This document shows positions 10,966 to 21,593 of a stretch of 64,000 nucleotides of DNA, in pieces. The translations under genes were made by a program, and so were the position numbers. The stretch covers positions 186,001 to 250,000 of the forward strand of contig NW_026705443.1 of assembly GCF_029867415.1 (NCBI RefSeq), written 5' to 3'. Positions within the stretch are counted from its first letter, which is position 1, and each line of letters begins with the position of its first letter. Source of the DNA: Vicia villosa. Lineage: Eukaryota > Streptophyta > Magnoliopsida > Fabales > Fabaceae. The notes under the pieces are model-generated. The model saw only the letters and a program-made list of their open reading frames with translations, was not told the DNA's origin and made no database searches.

Positions 10966-11287
10966 TTAATCAATATTGTCATGACTAGGCTTGGAAGAGG
11001 TGATCACCACAAGAGCCTTAGGAAGATTGAACTCAACTTCACCAGCATCGATCATGTCTTGGATTTTATTCTTCAATAGCCAGCAATTCTCAGTGTCATG
11101 TCCAGGACTATTGGAGTGATATGCACACTTTGCATTGGGCTTATATCTAGGAGCGGAAGTGTTGGGCCTCACAGGAGGATCTCTCACAGTAATCAAGTTT
11201 GCTTTCAGCAAATGTTGTAATGCCTGAGCCAATGACATGTTGATCTTTGTGAACTGACGCTTAGGTGCCTCTGACTTTCGTCTTTAT
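10966..11287 (-). pseudogene. gag: Ogre gag C-terminal remnant with zinc knuckle
   Basis: The minus-strand reading runs from about 11280, upstream of an in-frame MSLAQALQHLLKANL, to a stop at 10966. It matches the C-terminal part of the Ogre-A Gag (same order of MSLxQxLQxLLKA, DPP, knuckle and NKIQDMIDAGE motifs). The knuckle is CAYHSNSPGHDTENC, a C-X2-H-X5-H-X4-C pattern shared with the other two Ogre Gags here. The coding frame is broken by a TAA just upstream, exactly where the 45-bp repeats end. The capsid domain is absent, and no protease or pol follows. I infer it is what is left of the Ogre-C gag after a deletion that joined it to the Ogre-D 3' UTR; a fragment captured into the 3' UTR is the alternative. 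Confidence 0.75.
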
Positions 11288-11460
11288 TGTGGAACCGTCC
11301 AAGGTATCGACTTAGATCTGAAGGTAGATCATTAAGGAACCGTCCAAGGCATCGACTTAGATCTGAAGGTAGATCATTAAGGAACCGTCCAAGGTATCGA
11401 CTTAGATCTGAAGGTAGATCATTAAGGAACCGTCCAAGGTATCGACTTAGATCTTGAGGA
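11288..11460. repeat. 45-bp tandem repeat, about 4 copies
   Basis: The phrase GGAACCGTCCAAGG-ATCGACTTAGATCTGAAG recurs every 45 bp. It is the reverse complement of the array at 29700-30110 in Ogre-A, so both elements carry the same repeat family in the same 3' UTR position. Its edge coincides with the start of the gag remnant. Confidence 0.9.
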
Positions 11461-13013
11461 TTTGAAGTCGTTTATTCGACTGTGGTATAGTCTGGAAGCA
11501 TCAGAATGAGTCACCATTAGACCGTATCTGCTTTGTTTGTTTAAAGTTGATAAGTGATTTGGAAAGAGAGAGCTCTTCAGAGTGAATCTTTGGTTTGATT
11601 ACATCTGAGAGGAATGCTTGTCCGAACAGAACCCGGGAGAATACTGCATGTGATTGAGAATAACTTGCTGAGGATATTCGTCCACCTGAAAAACCAAGTT
11701 AGTGACGTGCAATGTCATGATGCATTTAATGTATATGTTGAGATGCTCAAACTAAATGAGAACTGTGCATGTTATGTATGCGTTTATCATGAAACATTAT
11801 ATTCTACGTATGAATATGCATATGATGTATGGACATGATTTATGCAGTTTAGAGCGTATCAAACTTCTGGTTGGGAAAGTAAATCCCTGCTTGTTATTTC
11901 AGAAACGATGGCATTATGACCGTTGATGATCTTATCTATCTTGTTCGAGTATACTCAGCTGGGGAAACTTCCTTACGGACCAGGATGCTTTGTTGAGGGA
12001 TCTTTGACTACCGCTTGGGGATGAAAGTAATTTGAAGGTTCTGATTTTGATGCACCCTGACTGAAAATAAGAGAGATGTGTAATTCTCTGATGCATTATT
12101 TGATCAAGCCTTGATGTGGAGGATCCAACCTTTTGGGGGTAGTGATCTTGAACAGCCCTGCTGGAGAATAAGGAGTAATTGTCCGATGTAATATCCATCC
12201 AAGCTTTGAGATAAGGCTTTTTGAGTCATTTTGTTGGATAGGAAAATCTCATCGAGGATTATGCTGAGAAATGTGTCTCTGTAGGGGAACTATTTCTTCT
12301 GATGCCCGTACTCGGTGTCGGTGATGAAACACTCAGTCGACGATACTCTTTGAAGATTGCCCTGTGGGGGATATTCCCATGTTGCTGGTTTCGGGATGAT
12401 GTCTGGATGATTGGGACATTACCTGAATGTTATTCCTGTTTTTTTTATAAACATCAATCATATTCAAATGCATATGTTCATTCAAAATTATCATTGGGAC
12501 GTTTACGTGTTCAAAACAGAAAAAGTGAAAACATTGATTTTGAGCATGAACTGTATTGATTTGAAAGAGAGCCATAATAGGCTAATTAGTACAAGAAGAC
12601 AAAAATCCTAGTAGTAGGAAGTTGTCATAAAACTTTTGAGAAATACTTATAAAGGAAAATAGCTATGTGAAAACAATCCAGTCAGGTTTCAACTCTGCTA
12701 TTGCCAATCTGTCTTTGAGTATCTCATCCCTCACTTGTTGGAAGAAAATGATTGGACTGATTGGTGCCTTTCGGACCTTTGATGTGTTGAACCTTGAATG
12801 TGAATAGGTAACCATACGGGACATAGTCATTCGCTTTATTCCCTAACTTTTGCCTAGGCTGCCTTTTCAAGTTTTCAGCCTACCGGGATAATATATATTT
12901 TTTAGTCTCTAATTTTTGCCTGGACTGCCCTTTCAGGTTTTCAATCCACCGAGACGCTCATTTTTGCCTAAGTCGCCCTTTCAGGTTTTCAACTTAGCGA
13001 GCTTTTCTTTTCT
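11461..13013 (-). other. Ogre-D 3' untranslated region
   Basis: Non-coding sequence after the broken pol. It is collinear with the Ogre-A 3' UTR (28479-29700), for example around the shared ATATGCAT and CGTCC-AATG blocks near 12455-12500. It starts with three hairpin modules (12855-12996) and ends at the 45-bp repeats. No gene is supported. Confidence 0.7.
12855..12996 (-). ncRNA. three tandem hairpins with GAAA loops after Ogre-D pol
   Basis: Three 28-nt units lie at 12996-12969, 12948-12921 and 12882-12855. In sense each reads 7-nt arm, AAAA, 3-nt arm, GAAA, 3-nt arm, 7-nt arm. The outer arms are TAAGTTG/CGACTTA, TGGATTG/CAGTCCA and TAGGCTG/CAGCCTA. The inner arms are CCT/GGG, CCT/GGG and CTT/AGG. 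Sequence differences keep pairing, partly through G-U. A tail of the form GGCAAAA(G)TTAGGGA follows the units. The function is unknown; it is a structured element within the transcript, not a separate RNA gene. Confidence 0.6.
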
Positions 13014-15512
13014 TTAAGCGAAGTATTTTTTGACTATGTCCGCATTTATAGGGTGTGGGAAATCTTTGCCATCCATAGTGGTAAGCAACATGGCTCCGCC
13101 GGAGAATACTTCCTTGATTACAAATGGTCCCTCATAAGTGGGAGTCCACTTGCCCCTGGGGTCACCTTGTGGTAAGATGATACGTTTTACAACCAAATCA
13201 CCGATTTGATATGCCTAATTCTTGACTTTCTTGTTGAAGGTCTTGATCATACGTTTCTGGTATAACTGACCATGACAAATAGCCGCAAGCCTCTTCTCAT
13301 CAATCAAGTTTATCTGGTCCAATCGAGTCTGAATCCAATCGTCTTCGTCTAGATCGGCTTCTTTCATAATCCTTAGAGAAGGAATCTGAATTTCAATTGG
13401 AAGAACTGCCTCCATACCATAGACTAAAGAAAATGGAGTTGCTCTGTTGAAGTACGTGCTGATGTGAGATAACCATGAAGAGCAAAAGGTAACATCTCAT
13501 GCCAGTCTTTGTAGGTTACTGTCATCTTTTGTATGATCTTCTTGATGTTCTTGTTGGCAGCTTCCACGATGCCATTCATCTTTGGTCGATATGGGGATGA
13601 ATTATGATGTTTGATCTGGAACTGCGTGCAGAGTTCGGTAATCATCCTGTTGTTTAAATTTGTGCCATTGTCTGTGATGATCCTTTCAGGGATGCCATAC
13701 CGACAAATGAGATTGTGCTTGATAAACCGGGCCACAACATTCTTGGTGACTGAAGCAAACGAGGCTGCCTCTACCCATTTTATGAAGTAGTCAATAGCGA
13801 CCAGGATAAAATGATGTCCGTTGGAAGCAGTAGGCTTGATTTCTCCAATTATATCAATACTCCACATTGCAAAAGGCCAAGGAGCCGTCAGAACATTTAA
13901 TGGGACTGGAGGTATATGTACTTTGTCGGCATATATCTGGCATTTGTGACAAGCTCTGGAGTAATGATGGCAGTCTGTCTCCATGGTAGACCAATAATAA
14001 CCTGCTCTTAAGATCTTTTTAGCCATTGTATGTCCACTTGAATGAGTACCAAAGGCACCATCGTGTATATCTTCCATAATCTGTTCCGCTTCCTTCTTGT
14101 TCACACAACGAAGCAGAGTCGAGTCATGGTTGCGCTTGTACAGGATTCCATTACTTAGAAAGAATTTGGCAGCAAATCTTCTTAGAAACTTTCTATCATT
14201 AATGGATGCTCCTTCAGGATATTCATGGGCTTCGAGATATCTTTTTTACTTCATGGAACCATGGTTTTTCTTCCACTCCTTCAGTATCAATCTCGTTGCA
14301 ATAGGCTGGTTCATCCTGTCTGTAAATGGTAATCATTGGCGCCTCATTGTCCCACCTGACTTTGAACATAGATGACATGGTAGCTAAAGCATCAGCCAGT
14401 TGATTTTCTTCTCGCGGGATATGTTCAAAAGTGATTTCTCCAAAGTAAGGAATCAAACTCAGCACATATTCTTTGTAAGGAATTAGATTCGGGTGCTTCG
14501 TGTCCCATTCCCCTTTAACTTGATAAATTACAAGGGCCGAGTCTCCGTAGACCTCTAGGAACTTGATTCTTAGATCGATTGCAGCTTTGAGACCCAGAAT
14601 ACATGCTTCATACTCGGCTATATTGTTAGTGCAGTTGAAACATAATCTGGCAGTGAATGGGGTATGTCCTCCTGCAGGAGAAATGATCACAGCTCCGATG
14701 CCATTGCCAAGCGCATTAGAGGCTCCATCAAAAACCATAGTCCATCGGGACCCTGGCTCGGGTCCTTCCTCCGGTCCGGGTTGTTCGTAGTCAGTAACCA
14801 GCATAATATCTTCATCTGGGAAGTCAAAGTTCAACGCTTGATAATCATCCACTGCTTGATGAGCCAGATGATCAGCTACCACACTTCCTTTGATTGCCTT
14901 TTGCAAAGTGTATTGGATGTCATACTCTGTTAGGATCATTTGCCATCTTTCTATTCTTCCATAGAGTGCAGGTTTTTTGAACACATATTTGATAGGATCC
15001 ATTTTGGAGATCAGCAAAGTGGTATGGTTTAGCATATACTGTCTTAGTCGGCGAGCCGCCCATGCCAAGGCACAACAAGTTTTCTCGAGAAGTGAGTATC
15101 TTGTTTCAAAATCGGTAAACTTTTTTCTAAGATAGTAGATTGCATGCTCTTTTCGGCCAAACTCGTCATGTTGCCCCAGTACACACCCCATTGAATCTTC
15201 TAACACTGTTAAGTACATTATCAAAGGTCTTCCTTCCACTAGTGGTAGCAAGATTGGCGGTTTTTGAAGATATTCTTTGATCTTGTCGAAGGCTAATTGG
15301 CATTGGTCGTTCCATCTTTCTACTTGATCTTTCTTCAACAATTTGAAGATTGGAACACAAGTAGTAGTCATATGGGCAATAAATCTGGCGATGTATTTTA
15401 GACGTCCCAAGAATCCTCTGACTTGTTTCTCCGTACGGGGTATGGGCATTTCTTGAATGGCTTTGACCTTGGCAGGATCAACTTCAATATCCTTGTTGTT
15501 GACAATGAAACC
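13014..15512 (-). pseudogene. pol: Ogre-D pol, 3' segment: RNase H, aRNH, integrase (broken)
   Basis: This is the downstream part of the pol that starts at 35211 and was split by the Ogre-A insertion; reading resumes at the target duplication. From 15512 it covers the end of RT, the RNase H (DFETRYSLLEKTCCALAWAA), and an archaeal-type RNase H (FDGAS, NIAEYEA, GDSAL, LADALA). A frame break near 14230 follows, then the integrase in 14104-13424 (H-H-C-C finger; SIDIIGE, ITDNG and NGIVEAANKN catalytic blocks). Another frame break falls near 13430. The C-terminal region MEAVLPIEIQ ends at a stop at 13215, followed by the last piece with YEGPFVI to 13014. At least three disabling breaks make it non-functional. 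Motif order matches the intact pol at 25020-28478. Confidence 0.9.
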
Positions 15513-16681
15513 TGTCATACCCCAAAATTTGCCCATACATTTTCCCTCATTCCAATTCAAATCAATACTCAAAGCTCCAGGACACACTCTCCTATACAAG
15601 GCTCTAAAACTAGGGTTTGGCTCACTCAAAGGAAAATCAGTAAATCAATGGCTCCAAGACATCTCATATGGCTCAATACATCCCACATTATTTCTATGAC
15701 AAGTACCAGGCCTCAATTCAAAGAATTGGTCACTCATTTGTTCAGAAAGTCAACAGTCGACTAAGTTAACCTAAAAGTCATCTGTGGTCAAAGTAAAGTC
15801 AAAACTCCTGATTTTTTTCAAGATCCTCATATTGAAGTATAATTCACCATTTGATCAAGAATTGGTCATGGTTCATCAAGGAAAGATCAAAAATCAACAA
15901 ATCAAAAAGTTTCTAAATTAGGGTTTTGTATAGGAAAAGTCAACTGAACTTTGACCAGCCATAACTCTCACATGGAACATCCAAAATTTTCCATCAAAAG
16001 CTCATTTTAAAGGAAATTTGATTCTCTACAAAATTGTGTCTCACATGCCAAGTCAAAAAATGCTTCATTTGAGAGATATGGACCAAAACATTATAGGTCC
16101 TTTTCAAAAATCAACAAAAGGACACTTTTTTCAAAAAGACATAAAATGAGCATGGAAAATCATTTTGATATGAGACCAAAGACAATGGTTAGAGGACTCT
16201 CTAAGGTTTCCAAAAAGTCCACAAGCTTGAAAAAATATTGAGATATGAAGAAATGGCATGGTGTACAAGTCCATCTATTTTTCAAGGGTGTACAAAAGGA
16301 AAAAGCCTAAAATTCAAAATATTTCTAAATGTGCTTGCATTCTTTTTGTTCTATCCTCATTATAATCCCATCCACGAGATAAAATCAAAGATTTTTTATT
16401 TTTCATAATTTTTATTAATTATTTATGATTTTAATCCATTTTAATCATGATTTAATTATATAAAATATGAAAAATAATGAAAGATTTGATTTTCCTTCAA
16501 ATGCAATCATCATTAATCACCAAATATTCAATATTCATATAAAAATTCGTGCAAGAACAAATTGGTAGGAAAAAGATTGAATTTGGCCAAATTTGGAAAT
16601 CTTACAAATCAAATTTTCTCAAACAAGCAATCCAAGATTCGAGGAAGATTTGATCAAATTTTATTGCCCTAACTTCACCTC

Positions 16682-16689
16682 TATAAGTA
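16682..16689 (+). promoter_or_regulatory. Ogre-A LTR TATA box
   Basis: CCTCTATAAGTATG is the only canonical-looking TATA element in a plausible place in the first part of the LTR. The same TATAAGTA occurs in both Ogre-C LTRs (56804-56811, 6863-6870 on the minus strand) at a similar distance, about 1.17-1.18 kb, from the LTR start. Transcription would begin about 30 bases downstream. Confidence 0.6.
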
Positions 16690-17532
16690 TGTGAGCAAGG
16701 CCAGACACAAGGTTTCACGAATTTGCAGCCATAGAGTCCAAAACCCGAGTTCAAAGTTCACCAAAAATTTCAAACTACAATTCTGCATTACAAATCAATT
16801 CAAGGCGCTTGATCGTTTCCAATACGTTCCTTGGACGCCACTGAAGCTAACCAGATACTCGTTCGCGATCAACACCCCCAGAATTATCTCCTTTTTAGCA
16901 AGGTAAGTCATTATTTTTTTTGTTTCGATTGCATTAATTCATGCATCATTCTTGGAATTTGGTTGCGTATTGTTGATCCCCATGCTGTTTAGAACGTTTC
17001 TGGGTCATTGTTTCGTTGTTTGCGTGAATGTATGCTAAAACACCATTGTCGAAGGTTAGGTTTCGTTTTGGGGCTTTTTTATACAGGTAAAATTAGCCTC
17101 AACTAAGGGCATGGTTGAGTTCGTGAGGTCTGGACGATTGTGTTCGTGACCTCGCGAAATATTTTTGTTGCTTTTGTGCGTATTCGTAAACTTGCAGAGC
17201 TATGACGACGGAGGAGATGAACCGTAGGTAAAAGTTTGTTTTTGGCAACAGATGGAGGTCAGGGATGACTACGTGGCGGTCGGTTACTGGCCCAATTCAA
17301 AACGCGTGCGCGTTTGTTGTTTGAGGATCAGATGGATCCAGCGCATCATGACTCATGAGGGTATCATGCTCCCTCGCTCCTGCAGCCACCGGATCTCACT
17401 TGTTCACAATCCAATGCTACTAAAGCTGCATGCGTACCATGGTCCACCACAGAAGCGTCACACCGGATCAAAAGTTATGTTTTTCATAATTTTTTTTATT
17501 TTTAATTACGTAACCCTATTCTTTTTTATTTA

Positions 17533-17536
<4 letters not shown>

Positions 17537-17610
<74 letters not shown>
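17537..17610. repeat. (TA)n microsatellite, 74 bp
   Basis: Uninterrupted AT dinucleotides in the 5' LTR. The same site in the 3' LTR (32338-32379) is 42 bp. A second AT tract shows the reverse trend: 17794-17813 (about 20 bp) against 32559-32603 (about 44 bp). Confidence 0.95.
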
Positions 17611-17612
<2 letters not shown>

Positions 17613-19460
17613 ATTTGTATATTATATATAATATGTAATATATATTTCTTTTCAAATGTTTTCTTTTCAAAATATGTTATATATATAATAATAGCAGTTA
17701 AATATTTTATTTACCATTTATTCTCATGTTTAATTTATATATTCATGTTATCTAATTTATTTTATATATTTATTTACATTATTTATTAAATTCATATATA
17801 TATATATATATATTATTTAAATTATCTTTCTTATTTATTTATTTCATCTAAATTATTTATATATTAATTTGTCTTCTTATTTAAATTATATTTATTTACT
17901 TATATATTTTTAATAATAAATTCATATATGCTTTACTTTAATTCCAAAAAATTCATAAAAATTACTTTTACACTCGATTTAATTTTATTATCCCGATTTA
18001 ATTAATTAGGTCGCGAGACCAATAATTAATTAAATCGTTTATATTTTCTTATTTAAATTCGTACCCTAATCAGGGTTTACGAAGATCCTGCCCTACACTA
18101 AATGTTTTTTTTCTATGTCTTTTCAGGGTCGACTTTCCAGATACCTTCTGACTACGCGCCTGATCAAAAACCCAAAGCTAAGTACCCTACTTATTTTAAA
18201 AGTCTATTTTGTTTCCTTTTAAAATTAGGGTTTGTCTTGCCTTCATTCTTCTGCCTTTGCCATTTTTGAGGGTTACCTCCGAGGCTTCCCTCCGATCGCC
18301 AACCATATCAGATCAAATGCAAAGCTAAGTATCTTTCATTTATTTATTCCTTCTTAAATTCATTATCTTATTTTCTTTAAGGTTAATTTCGTTTGCCTCC
18401 GAACCGATAATGCACTCACCCCTCTGTTTATTCTTTCTTTTCCAATTTTCAGGGTTTGTTAAATTGCCAAAGCTACGAACATTGGTAACCCTAAACCCTA
18501 ACTCTAATGTCTTCTATTTTTGTGTTTTAATTATATTCCGCTGGTTTCAATTCCCCTATCCTCCGCTGGTTACAATTTCCCTTCCCCATTATTATTGTTT
18601 ATGTGGTTAGTAATCTTAGGGAGTGCAAGCCTTTAAATTAATTTAGATAATTAATTACAAGATAAAATTTCTGAATTAATCACGTGATTGTTGCACCCAC
18701 GCACACTTTTGGGGTAACCTCTCTGTTGCCTTGTTGCCTGTTGCCTTGTGTTTTTTTTGCAGAATAGCCATGTCCCTCGAATACGAGGATACCTCAGCCG
18801 TGTTGCCTCGAACAAATAAAGGTCATAAGTCCCTAATGATGTTGCCTTCGATACATTGATATGACCTCAACCCTCGGAAGTTGCCTACGAAAAAGGCTGA
18901 GGTATCCTCTGGTTGCCTACGAAAAAGGCTGTTCTGATCCTTCCCTTTAGACTACCTGCCTTCTCTATGGCATGGGTCAGTCTTTAGGCGAATGATAACT
19001 CGATGACCCGTCTACATCCAAACGAAAGGCTTCCTGCCCTCTCATGGCATGGATAGACCCTTTCATCCTGAAAGGCTAAAAGAAACATATAATCTAAGTT
19101 TAAGGTAATTGCCCCTAATTGCTTTGCCTTGCTCTAAACTTTTCTATATTTTTTCTCATAATTCTTCAAAAATGGCTACGCTCATTTACGAGCTAAAGTC
19201 CACTTTTCTTCTTCTTCTACATTTCTGAAAACAAAAGAGCAAAGCAATTAAGAGCCCATGGAAAACCATGGATGCAAAGGGTGCCTTACACCTTCCCTTT
19301 GCATAAATTATCCCCCGAACTCAGTTTTCTTTAAAAAGGTTTTTTCTGTTTCTTTTAGCCTTTCTGATTAATTTGGATAAAATAAAAGTCGGTGGCGACT
19401 CTTGCTTACCGCGACATTTTTCGATTATAAAAAAAAAGTCAGTTCACTGTATTACAGAAC

Positions 19461-19478
19461 TGGCGACTCTGCTGGGGA
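19461..19478 (+). other. Ogre-A primer-binding site (tRNA-Arg type)
   Basis: TGGCGACTCTGCTGGGGA lies four bases after the LTR end. Ogre elements are known to use a tRNA-Arg primer. Ogre-D has the same 18-mer on the minus strand at 41592-41575; Ogre-C has two changes. Confidence 0.88.
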
Positions 19479-20185
19479 TAAAATTCGATAAAAGAGGGGT
19501 TACCTTAAAGGTTTAGGATTCACTTTAAATGTTTTCTATTGTTTGCTTTGTTTGTTTTATTTTTCAAGGCTGTATTGGGTATTCTGCTGTGTGAAAGATC
19601 CTACACCCGGATCTAGTGTACCTTAAGTATGTGGCCATAGACCAGGAATGCTGTACGACATGTATCGTTATGGTTGAACTGGTGGCCACCGTTAGTGCGA
19701 CGCTTTGGTTTGTCCTGATGGCCCTTGAAACTGATCGAGGAGACGTTTGGCTACCGCTTGGTGTCATGAGCACTAATTCGCCTTTAGAACCTTAGTCGAA
19801 CTTGACTTTGACTTATAAGAAGTAGCGAGATGGCTGGCTTTGGATTCCCGACTGAAGATACTCGATGCTACACTCATTGAGATTGGACTCAAGGGATGCT
19901 TTTGGCTGGCCGATTGTGCGCTATGTCGAGACAATGCCCACGAGAAAGATCAGGGATATGAGCACCATAGAACCTGGTTACTATTTAAGATAGGTTGAAC
20001 CAACTAAACGAAAGGAGGAAGGGTATATACCTATGGACCTCATGCATGCCTACCCTTAAGGCAATTGTCTGACTTGTTTGTGTTTATTATCTAATTGGCA
20101 TCATGACATCATGACATCATAGCATATCATATCCACTAACGATTTCAAGGACCTAGAAATTTATCTTTGTATTGTTTTGTAGGAC
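19479..20185 (+). other. Ogre-A leader
   Basis: Untranslated sequence between PBS and ORF1, collinear with the leaders of Ogre-C and Ogre-D. It includes a short CATCATGA repeat near 20098-20130. It ends TTGTTTTGTAG|GACATGG, an acceptor-like sequence directly before the ORF1 ATG (see findings). No gene is seen. Confidence 0.7.
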
Positions 20186-21307
20186 ATGGCCTTTGCTACT
20201 AGAGATTATGTATGACTCAACTTTGTGGGGATACCATCCGAGCTTAAGGAGCTTGCCTTAAGTGTTCCTGGAGATTCTAAGTTCGCAGAAAGACATGGTT
20301 ATCTCCTCTGATTGGTTACTTCTCCATTTGAAGAAAATATGATGAGGGTTCTATGCCAATTCTTTGATCCTGAGCACCATTGCTTCACATTTCCAGATTA
20401 CCAGTTGGTACCTACCTTGGAGGAGTTCTCGGAATTACTTGGTGTACAAATCTCTTATCATTTGCCCTTCACTGGTTTGGAAGACACGCCAAAACCCGAG
20501 ACTATTGCTGCTGCGTTACACCTAAAGAGATCAGACATTGCTTCTAACTGGGACACTAAGAATGGGGTTGAAGGCATCTCCGCCAAGTTCTTATTTGGGA
20601 AAGCTCGACAATTTCTGAAAGCCATGAGTTACCACGCATTTGAAGATGTTTTGGCTTTATTGATATATAGTTTGGTGTTGTTTCCTAACCCCGATCAATT
20701 CATAGATGTGCATGCAATCAAGATCTTTTTAACCCACAATCCTGTGCCTACACTACTTGGAGATATTCTACACTCTCTTCACTCTCGTATCATGAAGAAA
20801 CGAGGGACTCTTATGTGCTGCACACCTCTTCTAGCTAGGTGGTTTATTTCACACCTTCCTCGCTCAGTGATTAGAAACGATCAAAAAATGCAATGGTCTC
20901 GAAGGATTATGTCACTCTCTCATTCAGATATCCGTTGGCACGTCATGTCTCAGGAGTACGTCACCATTATTGATCATTGTGGGAAATTCCCTAATGTGCC
21001 ACTCCTTGGCATTAGAGGGGGCATTACCTACAACCCTTCACTAGCCCTACGACAGTTTGGTTATGCTCGTAGAGATGGTCCTCATCACTTGATTATTGAA
21101 GGGGTTGTTATTCTCCATCCAAACATGCCTACCGACTTGGAAGAGCTACAAAAGTCATGGGTTCAATTGAAAGAGGAAAGGGATACTTTTGAGGCTCAAT
21201 TCCGTGCTAAAGAGAAACAAGTGTTAGAACTCACAAGACTACTTCATGCGGAGCAAGGCATTAACAACTTCATTGGGTCAAAGAGGAAGCGTCCATGGGA
21301 GACTTGA
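20186..21307 (+). pseudogene. Ogre ORF1 protein, disrupted copy
   Basis: This is the extra Ogre ORF upstream of gag, of unknown function. The natural ATG is at 20186 (MAFATRDYV), judged from the equivalent starts in Ogre-C and Ogre-D. In-frame TGA codons follow at 20213 and 20309, after which the frame is open to 21307. Conserved blocks include FFDPEHHCFTFPDYQLVPT, RGTLMCC, LLARWF, GIRGGITYNPSLALRQFGYA and a Lys/Glu-rich predicted coiled coil ending KRKRPWE. Compared with Ogre-D it lacks about 70 codons in frame after LIIEG. Its FTFPDYQLVPTLEEF segment resembles the start of plant mobile domain proteins; that link is a weak inference. As it stands it cannot encode the full protein. Confidence 0.85.
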
Positions 21308-21593
21308 AGGAGCTTCACTTTATTAATATTATTTCTAGTTGTTTTGTTTATTTATTTGTTTTCTTTTGTAAGCCTAAAAGTGGCAAAGACCATAACTAAA
21401 GTACAATTTCATTATTATTATTATTATTATTTATTATTAATAAGTTTGTTCTTTCTTTTTGTTTTAAACAAATTTAAATTTCAAAGTCCTTGAAAACATT
21501 GCATATGCATAATCATATCATTCATAAACATCGCATCATAGGTTTCATAAAAACAAATGCCTCATCTTTCCGCTGTTTATTTCAGTAAGAAAG
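21308..21593 (+). other. ORF1-gag spacer
   Basis: AT-rich spacer with a run of ATT triplets (21412-21440). It ends in CTGTTTATTTCAG|TAAGAAAG before the gag ATG. The same pyrimidine-rich CAG motif precedes the Ogre-D gag start, so it may be a splice acceptor. Confidence 0.6.

Larger units (their letters stand above)
15513..19456 (+). repeat. Ogre-A 5' LTR
   Basis: TG...CA ends, 3944 bp. U3 covers roughly the first 1.17 kb up to a TATA box (16682-16689). A GC-rich island (about 17200-17470) is followed by a (TA)n tract (17537-17610) and long AT-rich sequence. The U5 end holds blocks shared with the other Ogre LTRs, including a TGGCGACTCT copy at 19393-19402. Short ORFs here (for example 16691-16906) have no recognisable relatives and I do not call them genes. 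Confidence 0.96.

Noticed and set aside
16691..16906. 71-codon ORF in the U3/R region of Ogre-A LTRs (also 31490-31705)
   Set aside because: It is kept in both LTRs only because they are young duplicates; no motif, and no equivalent in Ogre-C or Ogre-D LTRs.
17252..17638. 128-codon ORF in the Ogre-A 5' LTR
   Set aside because: More than a quarter of it is an Ile-Tyr run from the TA microsatellite; the 3' LTR version differs in start and length.
18486..18506. Telomere-like CCCTAAACCCTAA in the Ogre-A LTR
   Set aside because: Only about two units, repeated in the 3' LTR as part of ordinary LTR sequence; not a telomeric insertion.
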